A program made the translations under genes and the position numbers. Below, one piece after another: positions 1-8,900 of a stretch of DNA of 19,324 bases (positions are counted from its first letter, which is position 1; each line of letters starts with the position of its first letter). This DNA comes from Sphaerosporella brunnea. Its lineage: Eukaryota > Ascomycota > Pezizomycetes > Pezizales > Pyronemataceae. The stretch is taken from the NCBI GenBank assembly GCA_008704415.1, contig VXIS01000540.1, positions 1-19,324 of the forward strand. The letters run 5' to 3'. The notes beneath the pieces were generated by a model that worked only from the letters and a program-made list of their open reading frames with translations, made no database searches and was not told the DNA's origin.

Positions 1-1112
1 TTGATAAGTACCAAAGTCACTTTGGTAATTGGTCATCACGTCATAGCTACTGCGGCACTTCAATAGGGCATTCTAGGCATCAAAGCTTACGCGTTCAATC
101 ACGCCATAGCTGCAGAAGAGTGTCCGAGCTGGAGTGGGGGTTATCTATAATCCTTGGCTAGTCAAAGAAGCTCGGTGCCCTTACGTGGCAATCAGGGCAA
201 TTGTTCGTCCGAGGATTGGAAATCAACTTTGAGGCCCAAAGGCGAATCCGTCAGGATATAACCCGCGAGATTTCCCTCGAGTTGAGAGACCACCAGAGTT
301 AGCAGACATCATCGTTAGGATATTGTGAGGTTCAGCCTTAACAATATTGTCGTTTACACAATCTATATTCGTTTCGAAATATTTATCCTATTTTCCCTTC
401 GGTACGAATATACTCGTACCATTAGCGAATCTTTACCGATCCCGTATCTGAAAGCTCTTCGCCCAACAAGTGTCTTTTCCTTAGAAAAGGATTACTGTTT
501 GGCCTATCTTCCTTGTACGCGGTTTAGTGAACCTAGTGGTTTTACACTCTACCTCACCTGGTAGAGCGGACACACACACCACAAAAACATCGTGAAGCCA
601 AAGTGTGCGGGGTTTTCGGTGTGCCAACGCACAGGCTTGGCATTTCCGAGCGGTTAGTGTGGTTGTCGAGGGTGTGTGTGGGATTGTCCACCGGTTGCCC
701 TCCCTCCCTCATACTGCTCGAACACCTACCTCTACGGTTTATTGTACGCGCCATAATGTGGCCAATAGATTGGGTAACTCTGGTAGCTGTAGGAGATGGC
801 CGTAATACGGACGATTGGGAGCTGATGGGGAACTCGGCGGAGCTCCTCTAAGCCGGACAAATGCCTATCCAAAGCCGGGTAAATTGTGTGTCCGAATACT
901 TAAAAATCCCCCGAGTAGTACGGCGCTTCATGGGATATAACTCGCCCTTGGCGACATGAAATTTACTTGGTTTGTAATGCAGTTTCTTCATGGACTCGCA
1001 CTCATGATACTGGATATAGTAATTATCTGAGTTTACTATGCCATTTCTTGCCATATTTGGCAAGTTTGGGGGCCCAGCTCCCACACAAAATCGACCAAAT
1101 TGACCCGCTTCC
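1..1112. other. Gene-poor left flank, no supported gene
   Basis: I find no convincing coding sequence here. All open frames are short, overlap on both strands and resemble no family I know. The stretch holds a near-perfect palindrome at 9-27 and two imperfect 16-mers, at 35-50 and 98-113, that match at 14 of 16 positions. It reads as intergenic or decayed repeat DNA next to the hAT insertion. Confidence 0.5.
9..27. repeat. Short palindrome, 9-bp arms with 1-nt centre
   Basis: Arms TACCAAAGT (9-17) and ACTTTGGTA (19-27) are exact reverse complements around a single C. The window starts only 8 bases upstream, so I cannot tell whether this belongs to a larger structure such as a transposon end. 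Confidence 0.5.
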
Positions 1113-1324
1113 AGTAGGATTAGTGTTGCACACGAGCCGAGCCGGCTCGAGCTTTTGGCTGGAGCCTCGTTATTGGGCCGGCTCGAAACGTAATTTTTTG
1201 ATCTCGAGCTGGCTCGAACGAAAGGAGTTCAGGCTCGAGCTGGGCTCGAGCTTTGTCATAGAATTTTGGTACTGCGCTGCTGGCATACCGCTGCTGGGTA
1301 CAGCGACGAACACATCCCCATTAT

Positions 1325-1390
1325 CCTCCCTCCGACCCCGTCTGAACCCTCCCTGCGACCCCGTCTCACCTCTACCTCCCTTCGACCCCC
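1325..1390. repeat. Three imperfect pyrimidine-rich tandem copies inside the hAT element
   Basis: Copies beginning CCTCCCTCCGACCCCGTCT (1325-1343), CCTCCCTGCGACCCCGTCT (1348-1366) and CCTCCCTTCGACCCCC (1375-1390) follow each other with periods of 23 and 27 bp. They lie in the C/T-rich interior between the left subterminal repeats and the transposase remnant. Confidence 0.7.
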
Positions 1391-1451
1391 AACTGCCAAC
1401 CCCCAAACCCCATCTCTTGTCTGTACAGGCGACGCACCACATCATATCTAG

Positions 1452-1715
1452 CGTATCAGTCGACCTGATCATGCCAGAAAACGAAATGGCTTGCTGGAGG
1501 ACTCCAGCAGCACTCTGTTGTTGCTTAAGCATTGGATGAAGCAAACAAATGTTCAACCATGGGAAAAGTGGCGATATGAAGGGAACGTGGAGATGCCGGG
1601 TGCCATTAGTGATTTTCAGCCTGAGGAAGTGGCAAATTGCGATGAGGATGGTGCGGATTTGGCTGCGGAAGCTATTCTAGACTCAGGTTCTGATCTGACG
1701 GATCGATCGGACTGA
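1452..1715 (+). pseudogene. hAT transposase C-terminal fragment (dimerisation region)
   Basis: The frame runs open from just after a TAG at 1449-1451 to the stop at 1713-1715. It contains ARKRNGLLEDSSSTLLLLKH, followed by WMKQ and a tail rich in acidic residues. The pattern KRN-G-L plus a leucine-rich helix ending LLKHWMK resembles the end of hAT transposases, where the dimerisation region reads like KRNRLS...A..LLKSW. The catalytic core and N-terminal zinc finger are absent and the fragment has no credible start, so I call it a remnant. The next frame opens with a short peptide over the same bases and is not the coding frame. The domain assignment is from memory of the family and is moderately secure. 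Confidence 0.6.
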
Positions 1716-1923
1716 TATAACCTGCGGAAGATAGTGTTAACTATCAGTGAGCGCATTCCATCACTGCACTGCACTGCTACCGAAATGGACCGCCTCAACG
1801 TGATTTTATGTGGTAGGCTCGAGCTTTTTGAGTTCGGCTCTGGCTCGCGAGACGAGCCCACCCAAGATGCGAGCTGGCTCGATCCACCTGTCGGGCTCGC
1901 TCGTGTGCAACACTAAGTAGGAT

Positions 1924-3216
1924 GCTCTAGATGATTCTCAGTCGATCTACTCTATAACTAAGTACCGAGCCTTCAATTTTTAAATGTGTTGTGGTTGTGG
2001 TGGAGTAACTACTACAGTGCTCCGATCCTGGGATCGTTGTCATCGACAATAAGCGCCTTGATGAGTTGGGAATGCTAATCCGATCCGCCTCCACCTTCCT
2101 GTCAATCACAAATCCATAGCAGCCCATAAGAGAATCAATAGCGCGAATACCAGTCTGCAGTCTCTCGAGAAGGTTGCAAATGTCCTTTGTGACCTTGTGT
2201 ACAGATGCACTAGCTTCAGAATGCATACAAATCACCCGGAGATAAAGAAGTGGCTGGTGCAGCAGGCCCAGAAGGAAGAGCCATGCAACGTGCAGCTCTC
2301 AGGATGATAGAAACAGCTTGGAAGATGAAGGCGTTTTGCAGTCAAAGCTGCTTGTCACACAGGACCCGATCAATTGTTTTCTGAAGTGGATACCGGTGTC
2401 GCTGCAGTGGACGGAGGCCGTGGAAGATCTAAGCCAGCATCTTGGCAAGCCTGTAACGTTTTGGACCATCGATCAGCCTCCCACAAGTCAAGGTCAAGGG
2501 GATGAACAGGCTTCCCTAGACCAACTCCTCAGACAGCCCAATTGCCAAAGTTGAGAAGATTCAAGCCACAGCAATCGAAAAGCTTGGGAGTGATGAAGTG
2601 GCTGGCCGGAATTGGGAGAGTCTAACCGCCAAGAAATGACCGCTCCTGATGTGTAACAGACATGCTCCTCCACAATTGGAGTGAGTAAATCTTGTTGTTG
2701 TCTTTGCGGTGTGTATGTCGCGGAAAAGAGTGATGTAGGGCTCCAAGCTAGAGAGACCGGCGGAAAGATATTTCCCTGGGTGCACCCACCGTTGGAAGTG
2801 GATCTGGAGATCTACAACATAATGTGGGAAGATCTTAATGTCCAGATGCGGCAGACTATTCGCTTCATGAAAGCTATCGCAGTTAACTAATGAGAGTCGG
2901 AATCCGACTCCCTGATAAAGAGTGAAACTGTACCATATCTTAGGTTTCCTAATCGACAAGAACGCAATTGAACCGTAATAATCGACCCCTAATCCTCTTT
3001 CTAATGCCTGCGTGCCTACATTTCAATACGAGAGAGAGCAACGAGGGAAAGGGTCGGGCGTGGAATATGGCGTGTGAGAAGGCGAGGGGGAAGGGGGAGA
3101 ATCAGGAGCAGTGATGGATGATGGGTCTGTCTCGCTGGAGGTGGGCAATTGGCTCTGTATAATTGAAAATAAACGCAAAAACGCCGCCTGTGCTAGCCTG
3201 CTTACCCGCCAAAATG
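1924..3216. other. Gene-poor stretch with possible relic coding pieces
   Basis: I see no intact gene. Short open stretches exist: minus strand 1927-2235, plus strand 2318-2554 (no ATG start), and plus strand 2681-2890 with a segment rich in W, P and acidic residues. On the plus strand, pieces such as HPEIKKWLVQQAQKEE (near 2235-2285) and the short tail at 2551-2619 look protein-like but are separated by stops. They may be remnants of one decayed gene or transposon. I recognise no domain. The part after about 3000 is the 3' flank of MDM12. Confidence 0.4.
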
Positions 3217-4407
3217 CTAGACCAAAAAAGTCCAACTGCTCGGAAACACAAACTCCTCCTCGAAGATCCTGCGTACCTGCTCCAGCACGAATCTCTCCAC
3301 CTTCCCCACGTTCTTGAGCACTTGCTTTCCTTTGCCTTTCTCTCCGATCTCACTCTCCACATTGATCTGCTTCAGAAGGCTGCGTCCATACGTGCTCTGG
3401 CGATCCTGCGTGTCAGGATCTTCGTCCAAGAAACAGAAATGTGCTCGCCGTCGGATATATGCCACGCACGCTAACCCGTCAAACGTGCACCCCGTTATCA
3501 CCAGCTTCACTGGTAATGCAACGAAATTGGTGACGGGATACTCGAATAACAGCTCGCATGTGATCTCAACCCGCACATTCCCTGCGTACCGCACCCGCGC
3601 AATTATCTGCGTGTCTTCATCTCTGGGCTCCCGCAACCTTGGGCGCGGGAGAGATTCTGACTCCCCGCCAAACGTCCTCGTAGGGGAGTCCCGTTCTTTG
3701 AGCGCCAGCTCTGCCAGCTCGGGCACAGGGCCGGAATCTGGCCCCGCGGGCGATGGAGGGGAAGGGAATGACCCGTTCGAAGCTGTGGTGGTATATGTTT
3801 GGAGCTTTGAAGGCGTGGCGGGCGTAGATGCGGAGGGGAATGCGGCACGCACCGGCGTGCTGCTACCATTACTAAACGACAGCGCCGAGTGAAAATAGTG
3901 CAGGTTCGAGGCATTGCCGCTGCCGCTGGGAGGCTGTGGAGTGAAGAGGGGCGTCGTTACCCCTGTCACGCCGACACGGCCTGGGAACGCATCCGCAATG
4001 CCCGCACGGAAGCCGGAGAGGCGATTGCCATTACCTTCCGAGTACGGCGGGGGTTGGGTCGAAGAGCGAGATATCACCGAGTCACGTTCCTCGTTTTTCC
4101 GCTCCCGTCGCCGGCGCTCACGCTCGAGTTTTAGAAGGTACTCCTCGTCGTGTTCATCGCCCGAGTCTGATTCGGAGCCGTCTTCCTCGTCTTGCTCGTA
4201 GAACTCTGGATATGGATCGCAGATGGTCTTGAGCTCGATGTCCGGGGCTATCGTGCCGAAGGAGAACGAGTGCACCTGCACCGACTTGATGAACTTGGGA
4301 AACGGCACCAGCTGGAATTTGTCGTGGATGAAGCTGCGGATCTTTTCTGCACGTGCTTGGCCTTCAGGGCCACTCGTGAGGGCATCCCAGTTGAGATCGA
4401 CGGACAT
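3217..4407 (-). CDS. MDM12: Mdm12, ERMES complex subunit
   Basis: This is a single-exon gene of 396 residues. Mdm12 is the cytosolic SMP-domain subunit of the ER-mitochondria encounter structure; it bridges Mmm1 in the ER to Mdm10/Mdm34 in the mitochondrial outer membrane and carries phospholipids. The SMP fold is split: residues 1-73 hold the N-terminal strands (MSVDLNWDALTSG, KFIKSVQVHSFSFGTIAP, DPYPEFY). Residues about 74-262 are an acidic, then Ser/Pro-rich low-complexity insert. Residues 265-396 complete the domain, with GCTFDGLACVAYIRRRAHFC, KQVLKNVGKVERFVLEQ and the terminal SSWTFLV. The frame is open upstream of 4407, but the family begins exactly at MSVDLNW, so the upstream methionine at 4656 is rejected. 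It shares a 255-bp divergent promoter region with RPC34. Confidence 0.97.
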   Translation of the reverse strand: MSVDLNWDALTSGPEGQARAEKIRSFIHDKFQLVPFPKFIKSVQVHSFSFGTIAPDIELKTICDPYPEFYEQDEEDGSESDSGDEHDEEYLLKLERERRRRERKNEERDSVISRSSTQPPPYSEGNGNRLSGFRAGIADAFPGRVGVTGVTTPLFTPQPPSGSGNASNLHYFHSALSFSNGSSTPVRAAFPSASTPATPSKLQTYTTTASNGSFPSPPSPAGPDSGPVPELAELALKERDSPTRTFGGESESLPRPRLREPRDEDTQIIARVRYAGNVRVEITCELLFEYPVTNFVALPVKLVITGCTFDGLACVAYIRRRAHFCFLDEDPDTQDRQSTYGRSLLKQINVESEIGEKGKGKQVLKNVGKVERFVLEQVRRIFEEEFVFPSSWTFLV

Positions 4408-4662
4408 GTGTAGGTTGTGGTTGTTGGAGTGCGAAGATGTGCTGTGTGTTGGAGCGCCATGGTTGGTGACGCAGGCAAAAAAGCATACGCGGGATCTTCG
4501 TTTCTGGAAGCTTTGAGTTTGGCGCCGCCAAGTCTCGCTTAGATTTTGACCGCACTCTAACCTGTTTGAGGTAAGACACGATGACCGCTGATTTTCTCTC
4601 CAACGGCACGACACGTCCCCCGCCACTTCTCTCCCACCAATTCCGCACAGAAACACACCAAC
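4408..4662. promoter_or_regulatory. Shared divergent promoter region, MDM12 / RPC34
   Basis: The two start codons point away from each other across 255 bp, so both core promoters and 5' untranslated regions must lie here or overlap the genes. I recognise no specific binding site. RPC34 has a good start context (CCAACATGG). Confidence 0.6.
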
Positions 4663-5844
4663 ATGGCTCAGGTTCCGCAGTCAACTGTCAAGGAATACGC
4701 CGAGAGGGTCTATGAACAATGTCTCCAGGCCCCCTCCGACTACTTGTTCTCGGTCGACGAGCTGCAGGAGTTGACGCCCGCAAAGGGTGGACTCGAACTC
4801 GCCAGCCGCGTCATTAACGAGCTGCTGCGGTCACGGCAGCTCCAGCCTTTGACTCAGGGTAGCCAGTCCGTCTTCAAGGCTGTCCCGAAAGATGTTATTG
4901 AAAAGTATGCTCTTTTGATTCTATGGTCTTCTACAGATTGTCCACTAACTCACCCGTGTGACACAGAGTCAAGAACATGAGCTCCGACGAAGAGATGCTG
5001 TACGGATACATCCAGGATGCAGCACGTGAGGGTATCTGGTCGAAGACACTGAAGACGAAGTCGAACATGCACGCCACTACCATGACCAAGTGCCTGAAGA
5101 CGCTGGAGCAGAAGCGCTACATCAAAGTGGTGCAGTCTGTAAAGGTAATTGCCACATGCTGAAAGAGCGTTTGAGCTATGGGGGGGACAGGCCATATTTT
5201 GGTTCCGCGCGAAAAATGCAGGACATCCAAGGTCCTGGGGACTTGACCACGAGTTCTTGTGCCAAAGTATGGACCCAGCAGACGCGGAGCGGCGGCCACG
5301 ATAGCCGCAGACGATGCTAACAACGTTGCGCCAACAGTATCCGACCCGCAAAATTTACATGCTCTGGGAGCTCACACCGTCGATCGAAGTCTCGGGAGGC
5401 CCATGGTTCACTGACTCCGAACTCGACCATGAATTCATCAACGAGCTGCTCACTGCCATGTCCAAGTTTATCGCATCCAAGTCACTTCCCCGATCGAAGC
5501 CTGGCAGTGGCCCGACCGGCGCCTCGTATCCCCCTGGATACACAGGATATCCGACACTCAACCAGATCTACCTCTGGGTCAAGAACTCCAACCTCACGGA
5601 GGTGGACCTTGCCGAGGCCGATATCAAGAGCTTGCTAGATGTGTTGGTCTACGACGGAAAAGCGGAGCGCGTGCTTGGTGGCACAGCCTACAGAGCTGTC
5701 CGCAAGGCGGAGAACATGAGCGTCAACGGCTTCACCGAGAGCCCGTGCGGTCGATGCCCGGTTTTCAACCTGTGCAAAGAGGGTGGGCCGGTCAGCGCTA
5801 GCAACTGCAAATACTTTGAGGACTGGCTGAACCTCGAGTTATAA
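4663..5844 (+). CDS. RPC34: RNA polymerase III subunit RPC34 (RPC6)
   Basis: There are three exons: 4663-4904, 4967-5144 and 5338-5844, giving 308 residues (the yeast protein is about 317). Introns 4905-4966 (GTATGC, CTAAC branch, CAG) and 5145-5337 (GTAATT, GCTAAC, CAG) join in frame as ...EKVKNM... and ...SVKYPTRKIYML.... RPC34 belongs to the RPC82-RPC34-RPC31 heterotrimer; it contacts TFIIIB (Brf1) and helps open tRNA and 5S promoters in the nucleus. Tandem winged-helix domains cover residues about 1-80, 85-150 and 205-265. The C-terminus has Cys277, Cys280, Cys286 and Cys297 (C-X2-C-X5-C-X10-C), matching the iron-sulphur cluster region described for human RPC6. The second intron, at 193 nt, is the longest in the window. 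Confidence 0.96.
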
Positions 5845-6178
5845 CTCGTGCATTCGAAGCGCTTAAAATTGCTTTAATTTGGTTGCATCTGGGAATTTCT
5901 TTAGGCGTTTGGAAGGCACTTTTCTTTCTTTCTGTATCTTTGCATACCCGCTTTACTGGGGTTTTTTTTTTGTCTAATGTCCGAGTGAATTGCAACAAAA
6001 GCGTTCACAATTGAGGTTTTAAGTTTTCCGATGAAGTGAATGCGCCAAAGGATTTCCACCGCTCAATTAAGGTGGATATTCCAACCCAACCCCCCAAATC
6101 ACTACTATACACAGCTGCCGTCACCCACAAACAGCGCACATCGTTCCCATCGTCTATCGTCTATCGTAAGCTCGTCAC
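5845..6178. other. Convergent 3' intergenic region, RPC34 / TOM6
   Basis: Both flanking genes end here, so the region should hold both 3' untranslated regions and polyadenylation sites. It has a T-run near 5960-5970 and no credible coding sequence. Confidence 0.55.
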
Positions 6179-6514
6179 CTAAAAGCTGTTTTCCCCGTTG
6201 TCAGTGGCAGCCCTGGCTCTTTGGTGGCATCATGGAGGGGAAAAAAAAAAAAAACGTACGCAGGAACCAAATAGTCACCCCAACCGCTCTGGAGAACAGC
6301 CACAGCGGCCTTTTTTTTTTTACCAATCAGCCTCGGTACAATCCAAACACCCCCCCCCCCCCGAAAATATCAGAACACAACATACCGCGAAAATCGCCAC
6401 ACTCTTCACGACCGATGCGTTCTCGGGGCTTCGCAGCTCGCGGTAGAGGGAGCTGATCATGCCGGGCTGCTGGGTGGGGCCGCGACGGCCGACGGCGATG
6501 CTCTTGGGAGCCAT
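6179..6514 (-). CDS. TOM6: Tom6, small subunit of the mitochondrial TOM core complex
   Basis: Three exons read on the minus strand: 6514-6386 (43 codons), 6309-6260 and 6185-6179. Intron 1 (6385-6310) has donor GTATGT, a CTGAT branch and acceptor AAG; intron 2 (6259-6186) has GTACGT, CTGAC and CAG. The product has 61 residues, the same length as yeast Tom6. It begins MAPKSIAVGRRGPTQQPG, then SSLYRELRSPENASVVKS, then one hydrophobic helix (about residues 38-50) and ends LQSGWGDYLVPAF. This is the Tom6 layout: a short cytosolic N-terminus with a tail anchor in the outer membrane that stabilises Tom40 with Tom22. If intron 2 is retained the protein gains a phenylalanine-rich tail of about 20 residues, which fits the family worse. 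The assignment is by layout and the PENASVV/QSGWGDYLVP motifs. Confidence 0.82.
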
Positions 6515-6526
6515 AGTTTTTGTGAT

Positions 6527-6556
6527 AGTGGTGGTAATGGTGGTGGTGGTGGTGTG
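6527..6556. repeat. GGT/ACC trinucleotide microsatellite
   Basis: Repeated GTG/GGT units are interrupted once by AAT. They lie 13 bp upstream of the TOM6 start codon, so on the mRNA they form a CAC/ACC-rich 5' leader. Confidence 0.75.
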
Positions 6557-6912
6557 TCGTGTTTGTGGGTGTCGGCGGTAGTTCCTATGTCATGGCGGAA
6601 AAGTTCAAGCTCCAATGACCCACGAAATCTTGGCACGGAGGGCACGTGATAGGATAACAAAGAGTAGCGCAACGAGTGATGGTTGATGTTCTTCCTGGCC
6701 TTGGACTTGATCTAATTGCACCCTTGGTTAAAACACGCGAAAGTACGGCTTGCTGGGCAGAATTGAAAGTGCATGAGTTAACATTGGCTCCATTGCCTCG
6801 GGTCCTTTGCCCCGCCAGAAATCTAAAGAACTCAATCTTCGGGCTCCGATTACAATACTCTAAACTTGACCAGTAGTAGTTCCCTCCCAGGGAAGTGACA
6901 TTTTTGCAAAGG

Positions 6913-6960
6913 AGAAAAAAAAAAAAAAAAAAAGGAAAAAGAGAAAAAAGAAAAAGAAAA
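6913..6960. repeat. A-rich homopurine tract
   Basis: An A-run of roughly 20 is followed by A-stretches broken by single or double G. On the minus strand this is a T/C tract downstream of the hexokinase stop codon, so it could sit in or near that transcript's 3' end. Confidence 0.7.
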
Positions 6961-7047
6961 ACGGATAAAACAAAGATATATCCTATCACCCAAAGCAAAA
7001 CAACCACCCAGATAGATCATTCATGCCATTCATACGTTGCTTTTTGC

Positions 7048-8896
7048 TTATGCCGGAGGAATCAAAGAGTTCTTACGCTTGACATTCACACCAGCATGGA
7101 TACCCGCATTGATACGCTTCATGGTCAGAGCCGCGATGAGCGCAGCACCGACACCGCTTCCATCCTCGGCGGGAACAATCTGGATCGGATCCTTGCGGAC
7201 TGACTTGTCCCAGCCGAAGATCTCGCGGAGAGCCTGGGCGCCACGTTTCTGGAAGTTGGGGTACTTGTTGAAGACGGAGCCGTCGGCACCGACGTGGCAC
7301 GAGGTGAAGCCCTTCATCTTGCAAATGGCAGCGACACCGCAAGCCGACAGACGCGCAGCACGGGTTCCGATAAGCTCGGCAAGACGACGGATCAGCTTGC
7401 GCTCAGGCTCGGTGGTGTCGATCTTGAGCGTCTTCTCGAACAGAACCTGAGTCTCCATCAAGTTCTCCCATGGGTCACTAAGATGCGACTGGTCAGCACA
7501 ACGAGTTACCAAGCATTTACTGGCACTATGCTCACCTCTCGATGTCCGCCAAGAAAGAAGCATCCAGGGAATACTCTTCTCTAAGAGCGCTGATGTCCTG
7601 GCCTTCGAAGATGCTCACTTCGGGGTTGGCGTGCAGGTCTACAAGGACCAGACGGAAGATCTCTCCAAGGTAGAGACCAGCCACCATCTTCTCGAATATC
7701 TGCTGTCCTGGGCGCGGAGACGTCTTGTCGATGTGGTTATCGTAGGCAGTTCTGGGGAGGACAACACGCTCGTTGTCAAATGCACCCCATTCGCAGTTGA
7801 TGGCGATCTGAAGGTTCGGGTCCAAGTTCATGTGGTCAAGCTTGGGAACACATCCAACTTCCTCCATGTAGGCTGCATTGCATCCAGTACCGAAAATGCA
7901 TCCGATCTTGGTAGTGGGGTCGGTATACGCGGAAGCAATCAGAGTTCCGGTGGTATCGTTCACCAGAGCGGTGATTTTGATCGGTACTCCCTATCCAGGC
8001 GTGAGAAAAAAAAACCCCCCCCAAGCAACAGAGCGTGCATTTGATGCGGTACCTTCCTCTCCAAAGCTTCCTCGAACATGGGGACCACATCGTGCCCCTC
8101 GACACCCTCGATGTCGAAACCTTTTGTCCAGCGCTGCAGCACACCGTGGTCGATGGCGTCCTGGTGGCACGGGTACGAGAAGGTAAACCCGAGATGCAGG
8201 TCGCTGAGCTCACTGATGTCCTGACCTTCGTGATTCGCAATCAAGAATTGCTTGACGCACTCCGCAATGTAGTCGAAGAGCTGCTCGCCGGTGCCGGTCT
8301 TGAGTTCCTCGGGGAGCCTGTACTTGGACTGGTAGATGTCGTACTGTCCCTTCTCTTCCGGAAGCTCGACTTCACAGACTCGTAGGTTGGTTCCACCCAG
8401 GTCGAGCGCCAGGAACGTTCCGGTCTCTTCACCAGAGGGGTATCCGATGACCCAGGTGGGGTTCATGGGCTGGGCGAAGCAGCGGCAGTCAGCACCAGGC
8501 AATCACAGTACGTAAAACATGACGGGCATGAAAATAAACATACAATGCTGCCACCCTCCTTCGACAAACCTACAGAAACACGCATGTTATTCAAACAAAG
8601 TCCACAACAGCAGTAACATGTCGAGGAAAAAGAATTGGAGGTCTTACCTTTTTCAAGCTCAAATTGAAACTTTGCAACAATTTCATGCAACTTGGCTGTG
8701 TCGATAGTGAACTGCTGCTCCAGTTCCTTGATTTGCTTCATCAAGTCTTTGGGCACATCGTGCATGGAACCTGAAGCCAGAAGGATTTGGTCAGCCATCA
8801 AATTGAGCTTCGTACACCTCGAGTCCCCGGGTGGGATGGGAAAACGGTGCTCGCACCCTTGCGGCTCGGAGCCTTGCGGCCAGTGCTGAGATACAT
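7048..8896 (-). CDS. HXK: Hexokinase
   Basis: Six exons on the minus strand (8896-8857, 8770-8648, 8569-8544, 8469-8053, 7990-7536, 7477-7048) encode 496 residues. It phosphorylates glucose and other hexoses with ATP in the cytosol, the first step of glycolysis. Visible motifs: phosphate-1 loop LDLGGTN (85-91); sugar-binding LGFTFSYP (156-163) and WTKGFD (177-182); NDTTGT with catalytic Asp214; IFGTGCNAAY; INCEWGAF; and the adenosine-region DGSGVGAAL near the C-terminus. The N-terminus MYLSTGRKAPSRKGSMHDVP aligns with yeast Hxk2, including the RKGS phosphorylation site. All five introns (58-86 nt) have GT-AG ends, donors GTGCGA, GTAAGA, GTATGT, GTACCG and GTGAGC, and close in frame. Exon 3 is only 26 nt. 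A divergent hexokinase-like regulator is unlikely because the catalytic residues are intact. Confidence 0.97.
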
Positions 8897-8900
8897 GTCG

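Larger units (their letters stand above)
1121..1915 (+). mobile_element. Non-autonomous hAT DNA transposon, 795 bp
   Basis: The left end TAGTGTTGCACACGAGC (1121-1137) is the exact reverse complement of 1899-1915, giving 17-bp terminal inverted repeats. An 8-bp target-site duplication flanks them. Both subterminal regions carry many copies in both orientations of a GGCTCGAGC-like motif (left 1137-1255, right 1816-1900). hAT elements commonly have such clustered subterminal motifs, which bind the transposase. The interior is far too short for a full transposase of roughly 600-900 residues, but it keeps a piece of its C-terminus near 1452-1715. I read it as an internal-deletion derivative that needs a transposase from elsewhere. 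The family assignment rests on the duplication length, the termini and the fragment. Confidence 0.9.
1113..1923. repeat. 8-bp target-site duplication flanking the hAT element
   Basis: AGTAGGAT occurs at 1113-1120, directly before the left inverted repeat, and again at 1916-1923, directly after the right inverted repeat. A perfect 8-bp direct repeat abutting the termini is the integration signature of hAT transposases. The exact match suggests an insertion young enough that neither copy has mutated, and it fixes both element ends to the base. Confidence 0.93.
6515..7047. other. Intergenic: TOM6 promoter and hexokinase 3' flank
   Basis: Both neighbours are on the minus strand, so this stretch carries the TOM6 promoter and the end of the hexokinase transcript. 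It contains a GGT-type microsatellite (6527-6556) and a long A-rich homopurine tract (about 6913-6960). I see no coding sequence. Confidence 0.5.

Noticed and set aside
35..113. Two 16-mers (35-50 and 98-113) matching at 14 of 16 positions
   Set aside because: Only two short imperfect copies, with no further units; too little to call a repeat array.
967..1539. 190-codon open frame on the plus strand across the left transposon end
   Set aside because: It crosses the target-site duplication and inverted repeat of the hAT element, is low-complexity and has no domain, so it is an accident of the insertion.
3314..3892. Long plus-strand open frame antisense to MDM12
   Set aside because: It is the shadow of the conserved MDM12 coding sequence, with no independent signal.
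4408..4656. Upstream in-frame extension of MDM12 by 83 residues
   Set aside because: The family starts at MSVDLNW, and the extension has no conserved sequence and would fill the divergent promoter.
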